Origin: Desulfobacca acetoxidans
GTDB lineage: Bacteria; Desulfobacterota; Desulfobaccia; Desulfobaccales; 0-14-0-80-60-11
Length of the DNA: 5,390 nt
Direction: 5' to 3'
Assembly: GCA_022736495.1 (NCBI GenBank)
Contig: DZCR01000089.1
Span: forward strand, 7,855 to 13,244
This document shows positions 1 through 5,390 of the stretch, piece by piece. Below the pieces are notes generated by a model. The model was given only the letters and a program-made list of their open reading frames with translations, was not told the DNA's origin and did no database searches. The translations under genes were made by a program, and so were the position numbers. Within the stretch, counting starts at the first letter, position 1; each line of letters starts with the position of its first letter.

Positions 1-968
1 ACCCCAATCCCGGCATTCGCGGCCACCAGGGCCTGCTCGGCCTGGATAATATCAGGCCGCCTCGTCAATAACTGCGAGGGTAGCCCTTCAGGGATTCCCG
101 GACTTGTCAACTGCCCCAGACTCTTTCCCCGCGGAATCGGCCCAGGCGCGCGGCCCAAAAGCAGGGAGAGCAGATTTTCCTGCTGGCGAATCAACGACTC
201 ATAACTCGGCACGGCCTGACGCGCGGATTCATACTGGGATTCAACCTGCGAGAGTTCAAGCTGGGAAATCACCCCATGCTTCAAGCGCAACTGAAAGAGT
301 TTTAGGCTCTCCCCATAGGATTTTTCGGTTTCTCTAGCAATTTCGAGCTGCTGATCCAGACCCCGCAGGATGATATAATTACTGGCCACACTGCTGACCA
401 CCGTCATAACCACCGCCCGCCGACCGGCCTCACTGCCGGCGATCTGGGCCTGAGCCGCCTCGGAACTCCGCCGGACACGGCCCCAGAGATCAAGTTCCCA
501 ATTGACGTTGAGCGCCGCCTGATACCGATCTATGGTCTGCCCGTTACTGCGGTCGCTGCCGGCCTGCGCCCCGGCTCCAAGCTGTGGGAAATATTGAGAA
601 CGGGTCGTTTCCAGCACTCCCAGGTACTGATCCACCCGCGCCGCAGCCAGACGCAGATCAAGATTGTTCTGCACCGCACTGGTAATCAGCTCGTCAAGCA
701 CCGGATCAGCAAACTGTTGCCACCATTGGATATTGGCCAGATCGCTGACGGCCTTATATTCAGCATTCCATTGCGCAGGCGTACTGATGGGAGGCCGGAC
801 ATAATCCGGCCCCACCGTACAGGAACTTATCAGCAAGAGAATGAGACCTGCCAGAATCTTAGGGGCCGTTAAGAAATAACTTGTACTTTTGTCTATTTCT
901 TTACGGCCCCTTATGCCGTCCGTGAAGCTAAAAAAGTATGAGTTTTTTTTGAACGACGGCTTACGCAT
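1..968 (-). CDS. RND efflux outer-membrane channel lipoprotein, OprM/NodT family (partial, 3' end outside window)
   Basis: This is the outer-membrane channel of the pump, a trimeric TolC-like duct that receives substrate from the adaptor and RND protein. I translated it by hand from ATG 968 to the left edge: 322 codons with no stop or frameshift. About 150 C-terminal residues are expected to be missing, judging from the family's usual size. Seen: a hydrophobic segment at residues 38-49 ending in the lipobox ISSC, with Cys50 the predicted lipidated residue; the TVGPDYVRPP start of mature NodT-type proteins; a WW at 82-83; NWELDLWGR at 156-164; the RLKHGVISQLELSQVES segment at 228-244; and the family signature LPSQLLTRRPDI at 296-307, followed by AANAGIG at 316-322. 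The ATG overlaps the pump gene's stop by 8 bp (ATGCGTAA) and has a good ribosome binding site; no other in-frame ATG, GTG or TTG lies before the signal peptide. Odd: an n-region of about 37 residues, partly encoded by a large palindrome. The family call is firm; the substrate is unknown. Confidence 0.95.
   Translation of the reverse strand, partial: MRKPSFKKNSYFFSFTDGIRGRKEIDKSTSYFLTAPKILAGLILLLISSCTVGPDYVRPPISTPAQWNAEYKAVSDLANIQWWQQFADPVLDELITSAVQNNLDLRLAAARVDQYLGVLETTRSQYFPQLGAGAQAGSDRSNGQTIDRYQAALNVNWELDLWGRVRRSSEAAQAQIAGSEAGRRAVVMTVVSSVASNYIILRGLDQQLEIARETEKSYGESLKLFQLRLKHGVISQLELSQVESQYESARQAVPSYESLIRQQENLLSLLLGRAPGPIPRGKSLGQLTSPGIPEGLPSQLLTRRPDIIQAEQALVAANAGIG
861..911 (-). repeat. 51-nt near-perfect palindrome inside the start of the channel gene
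   Basis: Two 18-nt arms, AGGGGCCGTTAAGAAATA at 861-878 and TATTTCTTTACGGCCCCT at 894-911 on the plus strand, are reverse complements at 17 of 18 positions, with the one mismatch mid-arm. They enclose a 15-nt loop (879-893). Transcribed in the minus direction, this makes a long RNA hairpin beginning 57 nt after the channel gene's start codon. It spans exactly codons 20-36 (RGRKEIDKSTSYFLTAP), so it is read through in frame. There is no T-run immediately after either arm on either strand, so it does not look like an intrinsic terminator. TAAG occurs as a short direct repeat at both ends (minus-strand positions 913-910 and 861-858), 52 nt apart. Its role is unknown: a dispersed palindromic element or an mRNA structural element are both possible. 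Confidence 0.85.
915..960 (-). repeat. Minor AT-rich inverted repeat at the start of the channel gene
   Basis: On the minus strand GCCGTC (960-955) is repeated in inverted form as GACGGC (920-915). The stretch between them contains an A8 run followed by a T6 run that could pair inside the stem. It lies in codons 3-18 of the channel gene and directly precedes the larger palindrome. The composition is clearly more AT-rich than the surrounding genes and looks more like spacer DNA than conserved coding sequence. It is short and could be chance; I see no conserved function. Confidence 0.35.
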
Positions 969-3900
969 TATTCTTTCCTCCCTGTGGAGATGTGCCGGAC
1001 GGGGAAACAGTGGCAGAGGTGGCAGCTACCGCTGACCTCTTTTTGCGGCTGAAGATGGTACTGGCCGATTCGAGCAGGACAAAGAAGAGCGGCACAAAAA
1101 AAGAGGCGACGATCGTCGAAGCGAGCATCCCGCCGATAACCCCGGTGCCGATGGCCCGCAGGCTGTTGGCGCCAGCCCCGGTGGCAATGGCCATGGGCAC
1201 ACAGCCGAGGATAAAGGCCAGAGAGGTCATGACGATGGGCCGCAAGCGCAGACGGGCCGCCTCCACGGCCGATTCCACCACCGACATCCCGGAACGAAGA
1301 TTCTCGGCGGCAAATTCGGTAATAAGGATGGCATTCTTGGCAGACAGGCCCACCAGGGTAACCAGACCCACCTGAAAATAGACATCATTTTCCAGCTTCA
1401 TCACCCAGGTCAACAACAGGGCACCGCAGACGGCAAAGGGCACCGACAGCACTACACCCACCGGCAGCGACCACTTTTCATACTGGGCGGCCAGGATCAG
1501 GAAGACCAGGATCAGACCAAAGATAAAGGCCAGAGAGGAAGTGCCACCGGCCTTTTTTTCCTCATAGGCCTGTCCCGCCCATGAGAAGTCATACCCCTCG
1601 GGCAACACCTCGCCCGCGATCCGCTCCATCGCCGCAATCGCCTGTCCCGTACTGAATCCCGGGGCCTGAGAGCCGGACAACTTGGCGGCCGTAAACCCGT
1701 TGAACCGAGGGAGGATATTGGCGCCCGCCACATAATCCACCTTGGCCAGGGCCGACAGGGGGACGATACTGCCCTTGTTCGACTGAACATAGATCTGAGT
1801 CAGATCAGCCGGTGCATCCCGATACTCAGGCCGGGCCTGAATAATCACCTGCCACAACCGCCCGGACTGAACGAATTGGCTCACATAGGAAGAACCAAAG
1901 TAGGATTGCAGGGTTTCATAAACAGCAGAGACCGGCACCCCCAGCAATTCCGAGCGGGCCCGGTCAACATTGAGGTAAAATTGCTGCTGGCTGGCGGAAA
2001 AGGTAGTGGAAACCCCGGCCAACTCCTTCTGCTCCCGGGACTTGCCAATAAACTCCTTGACTACCTTCTCCAACTCCTGGGGTGAGCCTCCCCCCTTGCT
2101 CTGGATATAAAACTCAAAGCCGCCGGTCGTTCCCAGTCCCGGAATAGAAGGCGGGGCAATGGGAAAAACAAGGCCCTCCTGAATCGAGGCGAGCTTACGC
2201 CCCAACCCTCCCAGCACGGAAAAGGCCGAGGCATCCTCACCCTTCCGCTCCTCATAGGGTTTCAGGGCGATAAACATCGTGGCGGTATTGTCTTTGATCG
2301 TGCTGTCAATCAGATTATAGCCGTCAATCTGATCGACGTCGGCGACATGGGGATTATCTTTAAGCAAAGCCAGGGCCTTGTCGCTGACCTTCCCGGTTCG
2401 TTGCAGGCTGGCCGCATCCGGCATGATTGTGCCGGCAAAGAGATAGCCCTGATCTTCCGCCGGGACAAAACTGGCAGGGACGACCTTAAAAAGCATGACA
2501 ATCGCCACAATAACCCCGCCAAAAAGGGCAACCCCAACTACTCTGTGGTTGATCAGCCAACGGACTCCGGCCACATACCCGTTTGTCAATCGGGTAAATC
2601 CATTTTCAAACCACTTGAAGAAACCCCTCTTCTCCTGATGACCAGGCTTCAAAATCCTCGCTGCCAAGGCGGGAGAGAGGGTCAAGGCCACCACGCCGGA
2701 TAAGGTCATGGAGATGGCGATAGTGATGGCAAACTGCTTGTAAAGGGTGCCGGTCATTCCTCCGAGAAAGGCAATGGGAAGAAATACCGAGCCCAGCACC
2801 AGGACAATCGCAACGAGCGCCCCGGAGAGTTCTTCCATCGCCTTCTTCGCCGCCTCAATCGGCGTCATGCCGTAGGTGGCCATATTATGTTCCACATTCT
2901 CGACCACGATAATGGCGTCATCAACCACCAGGCCAATGGCCAGGATCATCCCGAACAGGGTCAGCATATTGGTGGAAAAACCCAGGGCCAGGATGCCGAC
3001 ATAGGTGCCGATAATGGCAATGGGAACAGCGAGGATCGGAATAATCGTCGCCCGGAAACTCTGCAGGAACAGAAAGACCACCAGCACCACCAAGAGTACC
3101 GCCTCAAAGAAGGTATGAATCACCTTCTCGATGGATGCGGCGGTAAAGGTGCTGGTATCAAGCACCACCTTATACTCCAGACCTTCGGGGAAAGTCTTCT
3201 TCAGCTCCGTGAGGAGCGCATTGACCTGCTTCGAGGTCTCCAGGGCATTGGCCCCCGGCTGTTGATAGACCATAATGGTCGAGGCCTGTTTGCCATTGAC
3301 CCGGGCGACCAGGGAGTAATCCTTGGCCCCCAGTTCGGCCCCGCCCACATCTTTGAGGCGCACCATGGCCGAACCTTCCTGAGCGGCGCGAACAATGATG
3401 TCCTCAAACTCAGCGGGCGTGGCCAGCATCCCTTGCGTTGTCACCACAAAGGTCTGCTGGGTCTCATCAGGGGAAGGCGACTTGCCGATAGAACCAACGC
3501 CATAGGCCTTATTCTGCCGCTGAATGGCGGTGCTGATCTCTTGCGTTGTAATCCCCAACTGGGCCATCCGGTCAGGATTCAGCCAGATACGCATGGCCAC
3601 ATCAGGGGTGGGAAAGGTGGTCGAAAGATTGGCGCCCGGCAGTCTCTTGATCGGATCAAGGATATAAAGGTTCGTATAGTTGCCAAGATACACGGAATCA
3701 TAGCGGTCATCAGGTGAAAAAATGGTAATGACCATCATGAAGGCCTGGGAACGGGTCTGCACCGTCACCCCTTGCTTGCTCACCACATCAGGCAGCATGG
3801 CTTGCGCCTGATTGACGCGGTTCTGGACATTCACCTGGGCCATATTCGGATCTGTGCCGCTGGCAAAGGTGACAGTCAGGGTCATATTTCCCGAAGAGGT

Positions 3901-4146
3901 GCTGTTGGAGGACATATAACTCATCCCGTCCACCCCGTTGACCTGTTGTTCTATGGGAGCGGCCACGGTATTGGCGACAACCTCGGCGGTGGCCCCTGGA
4001 TACATGGCCGACACCTGCACGGTCGGCGGCGCAATATCAGGATATTGGGCAACCGGTGTCACCCCCATGCAGACCAGCCCGGCCAGGGTAATGATGATGG
4101 AGATAACGGCCGCGAAGACCGGACGATCAATGAAAAAACCTCCCAT
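961..4146 (-). CDS. RND efflux pump inner-membrane transporter, HAE-1 (AcrB/MexB) family
   Basis: Proton-driven trimeric antiporter that exports hydrophobic or amphiphilic compounds; 1061 residues, close to AcrB (1049). The start at 4146 is chosen over an upstream in-frame ATG at 4263 because MGGFFIDRPVFA matches the family N-terminus and AAGGAGG lies 5 nt upstream; the earlier start would lie inside the adaptor gene. Seen: TM1 at about 10-30; the first porter region at about 40-330; TM2-6 at about 342-495; TM7 at about 536-553; the second porter region at about 560-865; TM8-12 at about 869-1027. Proton-relay residues by hand alignment to AcrB: D409 and D410 (GLVVDDAIIVVEN), K937 (SAKNAILITEFA), R967 and T974 (RLRLRPIVMTS). 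F136, F178 and F625 match AcrB pocket phenylalanines, but D605, Y610 and L612 stand where AcrB has F610, F615 and F617. The C-terminal tail after about residue 1035 is rich in Ser, Thr, Ala and Pro. Second gene of the operon. Family certain; substrate not predictable. Confidence 0.98.
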   Translation of the reverse strand: MGGFFIDRPVFAAVISIIITLAGLVCMGVTPVAQYPDIAPPTVQVSAMYPGATAEVVANTVAAPIEQQVNGVDGMSYMSSNSTSSGNMTLTVTFASGTDPNMAQVNVQNRVNQAQAMLPDVVSKQGVTVQTRSQAFMMVITIFSPDDRYDSVYLGNYTNLYILDPIKRLPGANLSTTFPTPDVAMRIWLNPDRMAQLGITTQEISTAIQRQNKAYGVGSIGKSPSPDETQQTFVVTTQGMLATPAEFEDIIVRAAQEGSAMVRLKDVGGAELGAKDYSLVARVNGKQASTIMVYQQPGANALETSKQVNALLTELKKTFPEGLEYKVVLDTSTFTAASIEKVIHTFFEAVLLVVLVVFLFLQSFRATIIPILAVPIAIIGTYVGILALGFSTNMLTLFGMILAIGLVVDDAIIVVENVEHNMATYGMTPIEAAKKAMEELSGALVAIVLVLGSVFLPIAFLGGMTGTLYKQFAITIAISMTLSGVVALTLSPALAARILKPGHQEKRGFFKWFENGFTRLTNGYVAGVRWLINHRVVGVALFGGVIVAIVMLFKVVPASFVPAEDQGYLFAGTIMPDAASLQRTGKVSDKALALLKDNPHVADVDQIDGYNLIDSTIKDNTATMFIALKPYEERKGEDASAFSVLGGLGRKLASIQEGLVFPIAPPSIPGLGTTGGFEFYIQSKGGGSPQELEKVVKEFIGKSREQKELAGVSTTFSASQQQFYLNVDRARSELLGVPVSAVYETLQSYFGSSYVSQFVQSGRLWQVIIQARPEYRDAPADLTQIYVQSNKGSIVPLSALAKVDYVAGANILPRFNGFTAAKLSGSQAPGFSTGQAIAAMERIAGEVLPEGYDFSWAGQAYEEKKAGGTSSLAFIFGLILVFLILAAQYEKWSLPVGVVLSVPFAVCGALLLTWVMKLENDVYFQVGLVTLVGLSAKNAILITEFAAENLRSGMSVVESAVEAARLRLRPIVMTSLAFILGCVPMAIATGAGANSLRAIGTGVIGGMLASTIVASFFVPLFFVLLESASTIFSRKKRSAVAATSATVSPSGTSPQGGKNNA
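977..983 (-). promoter_or_regulatory. Shine-Dalgarno site of the channel gene, inside the pump gene's 3' end
   Basis: AGGGAGG on the minus strand, with GGAGG ending 8 nt before ATG 968. It lies within the last codons of the RND gene, so ribosomes finishing the pump can reinitiate on the channel. It is the main support for taking 968 as the start despite the unusually long signal-peptide n-region. Confidence 0.8.
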
Positions 4147-4151
4147 CGCGC

Positions 4152-4158
4152 CCTCCTT
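4152..4158 (-). promoter_or_regulatory. Shine-Dalgarno site of the RND pump gene, overlapping the adaptor stop codon
   Basis: AAGGAGG on the minus strand, 5 nt before ATG 4146. Its first two bases are the last two of the adaptor gene's TAA (4159-4157). This strong site decides the pump start at 4146 and suggests coupled translation of adaptor and pump. Confidence 0.88.
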
Positions 4159-5371
4159 ATTGTTTTGACGGAGACGCTTGCGGGATCTGAGCTGCTCCAG
4201 AAGACGCAGAAGACACAGGAGGGGTGGAATCGACAATTTTGACCGGCATGCCCCCAGGCCCAAGCCTCTGGAATCCAGCCACTATCACCTGATCACCCTC
4301 CTGCAGACCGTGATCGATGATCCAGTCCTGACCACTCCATTCGCCCACCCTGACCGGGCGCAACTCCGCCATCCCCTTATCATTCACCACATAGACGACA
4401 TGGCCGTTGGCAGTCTGCACCACCGCCTTCTGCGGAACGGCCAGGACTTTGGGCCGGGTCATCCCGCCCAGCAGGGCCTTGACAAACATGCCCGGCTGCA
4501 ACTCTCCGTCCGGATTGGCGATTTCGGCTCGCAGCATAAAGGTGCCGGTCTCCTTGCTGAAGGAGGGGTCGGCGAAATTGATAAGCCCGGTATGGGAATA
4601 CCGGACGCCATCACCAAGTTCCAGATCCACTGGATACTTCTTGTCCGCAGGCAGGATCAGCAGCCCGTTTTTTTCCTGATCCTGCACGTCGGCGATCTGA
4701 TTCTGGGAGACACTGAACTCCACCCAGATCGGATCGACAATCGCCACATAAGTCAACCGGGCCGAAGTCGAGCCTGCGGCCACATACGTCCCCTCCTGAA
4801 CCATCGCCTTGCCGGTCACTCCGGTAACCGGCGATTTAATAGTGGTATAACCCAGATCCAGGCGGGCCTTGTCGAGGTTCGCGCGGGCCCCGTGCAGGGC
4901 CGCCTCGGCAGCCTTGACCTGACCGCTGGCGTTGTCGAGATCGCTCATGCTGGCGGCCTTCTGCGCCGCCAGGGGGTTGACCCGGTTATAATTGGCCTGC
5001 GCCGTCCATAACTGGGACTCTCGAACCTCAACCTCGGCGCTGGCGGCCTTGACCTGGGTCTCGAAGGGCTTGGCATCAATCTGGAACAGGACATCACCGG
5101 CATGGACTTTCCGGCCCTCGTGGTACAGGATCTTCTCAAGAAACCCGCTGACCCTGGCCACTATCTCCACCTGATGGGAGCTCAAGGTCTGGGCGACAAA
5201 GGGAAAGGATGCCGGAACACTGGAGGCCTTCACCGTCACCACCTGCACCTCAGGAACCGGTTTGGGTGGTTTCGGCTCGTCTTTCTTACACCCCATGAGC
5301 AAGACTGCGCTCAAGAAGAAAAGAGCCATTCCGACACAACAACTTCGGCGCACCGCAAGCATTTTTCTCAT
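4157..5371 (-). CDS. RND efflux periplasmic adaptor lipoprotein (AcrA/MexA-type membrane fusion protein)
   Basis: Periplasmic adaptor, anchored to the inner membrane by lipid, that joins the RND pump to the outer-membrane channel; 404 residues, close to AcrA (397). Seen: a positively charged n-region, a hydrophobic core at 13-26 and lipobox LMGC with Cys28 predicted lipidated, followed by a Pro/Lys-rich linker (31-40). The first lipoyl half is at about 66-103 (VEIVARVSGFLEKI, then AGDVLFQID); the alpha-helical hairpin at about 104-170; the second lipoyl half at about 172-206 (GYTTIKSPVTGVTGK). The beta-barrel is at about 210-300 (DPIWVEFSVS, then PGMFVKALL) and the membrane-proximal domain at about 305-380 (VLAVPQKAVV, then LQEGDQVIVAG). 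At the hairpin tip R130, L134 and S141 have exactly the RxxxLxxxxxxS spacing of the AcrA channel-docking motif. The last 24 residues are Ser/Pro/Ala-rich and probably disordered. First gene of the visible operon. The start at 5371 is preferred, with a modest GAGAG upstream; M4 (5362) cannot be excluded. Confidence 0.96.
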   Translation of the reverse strand: MRKMLAVRRSCCVGMALFFLSAVLLMGCKKDEPKPPKPVPEVQVVTVKASSVPASFPFVAQTLSSHQVEIVARVSGFLEKILYHEGRKVHAGDVLFQIDAKPFETQVKAASAEVEVRESQLWTAQANYNRVNPLAAQKAASMSDLDNASGQVKAAEAALHGARANLDKARLDLGYTTIKSPVTGVTGKAMVQEGTYVAAGSTSARLTYVAIVDPIWVEFSVSQNQIADVQDQEKNGLLILPADKKYPVDLELGDGVRYSHTGLINFADPSFSKETGTFMLRAEIANPDGELQPGMFVKALLGGMTRPKVLAVPQKAVVQTANGHVVYVVNDKGMAELRPVRVGEWSGQDWIIDHGLQEGDQVIVAGFQRLGPGGMPVKIVDSTPPVSSASSGAAQIPQASPSKQ

Positions 5372-5375
5372 AGCA

Positions 5376-5380
5376 CTCTC
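5376..5380 (-). promoter_or_regulatory. Weak Shine-Dalgarno site of the adaptor gene
   Basis: GAGAG on the minus strand, 4 nt before ATG 5371. It is weaker than the sites of the two downstream genes, but reasonably placed. Confidence 0.45.
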
Positions 5381-5382
5381 AC

Positions 5383-5390
5383 AAAAAAAA
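5383..5390 (-). other. T8 run at the window edge, upstream of the adaptor gene
   Basis: Eight T residues in a row on the minus strand, 11 nt before the adaptor start codon. It could be the tail of an intrinsic terminator of an upstream same-strand gene or part of the operon's leader, but the sequence that would show a hairpin or promoter lies outside the window. No promoter elements can be assigned. Confidence 0.25.

Noticed and set aside
594..872. 92-codon plus-strand frame opposite the channel gene
   Set aside because: The minus-strand frame here encodes clear channel-family sequence, such as the mature N-terminus and the WW motif. The plus-strand product matches nothing I recognise.
861..911. 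The palindrome as a rho-independent terminator between pump and channel
   Set aside because: Neither arm is followed directly by a T-run in either direction, and the hairpin lies inside the channel reading frame rather than between genes.
2887..3717. 276-codon open frame on the plus strand opposite the RND gene
   Set aside because: It lies wholly antisense to a strongly conserved transporter domain, and its composition is rich in His, Gln, Gly and Asp, as expected from reading the opposite strand of membrane-protein codons. No recognisable domain is seen.
3772..4242. 156-codon plus-strand frame spanning the adaptor-pump junction
   Set aside because: It overlaps two well-supported genes on the other strand and has no recognisable motif.
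4147..4263. Longer RND start at ATG 4263, adding 39 residues
   Set aside because: The extra residues are the adaptor's coding sequence in another frame. The family N-terminus (FFIDRP) and a strong ribosome binding site both point to 4146.
4178..5011. 277-codon open frame on the plus strand opposite the adaptor gene
   Set aside because: It is antisense to the adaptor coding region, with low-information His/Arg/Gly-rich sequence and no family motif. It is a shadow of the real gene.
5330..5371. Twin-arginine (Tat) signal in the adaptor
   Set aside because: R8-R9 are present, but the residues around them do not fit the Tat consensus. The lipobox LMGC with Cys28 fits an ordinary Sec lipoprotein signal.

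Overview
The window holds one minus-strand operon for a tripartite RND (resistance-nodulation-division) efflux pump. It is almost entirely coding. In transcription order, right to left, it carries: a periplasmic adaptor lipoprotein of the AcrA/MexA type (5371 to 4157), complete; an inner-membrane RND proton antiporter of the AcrB/MexB (HAE-1) type (4146 to 961), complete; and an outer-membrane lipoprotein channel of the OprM/NodT type (968 to the left edge), cut off by the window end after 322 codons. The adaptor and pump genes are 10 bp apart and the pump and channel genes overlap by 8 bp. Each of the last two has a strong Shine-Dalgarno sequence inside or touching the preceding gene, so the three are almost certainly co-transcribed and translationally linked.

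The organism is a diderm (Gram-negative) bacterium, because the system needs an outer membrane and two of its three proteins have lipoprotein signal peptides. Base composition is moderately GC-rich. A proteobacterial or Desulfobacterota-type host would fit, but nothing here fixes the taxon, and no ribosomal RNA or other marker is present.

The proteins would work together as follows. The RND trimer takes substrates from the periplasm or outer leaflet of the inner membrane and drives export with the proton gradient; the proton-relay residues D409, D410, K937, R967 and T974 are all present. The adaptor bridges the pump to the channel and retains the RxxxLxxxxxxS tip motif of its hairpin. The channel spans the outer membrane. 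The substrate cannot be read from sequence. By hand alignment the distal-pocket phenylalanine cluster of AcrB is only partly conserved.

No regulator is visible. Only 19 bp lie upstream of the adaptor gene, so the promoter and any TetR-, MarR- or LysR-type repressor or activator would be outside the window. The downstream end of the operon is also outside.

The one unexpected structure is a 51-nt near-perfect palindrome (861-911; two 18-nt arms with one mismatch) lying inside the first codons of the channel gene. It occupies exactly codons 20-36 and lengthens the signal-peptide n-region. It could be an in-frame palindromic repeat element or an mRNA structure that tunes channel expression. I see no evidence of an otherwise new system; the rest is a standard efflux operon.
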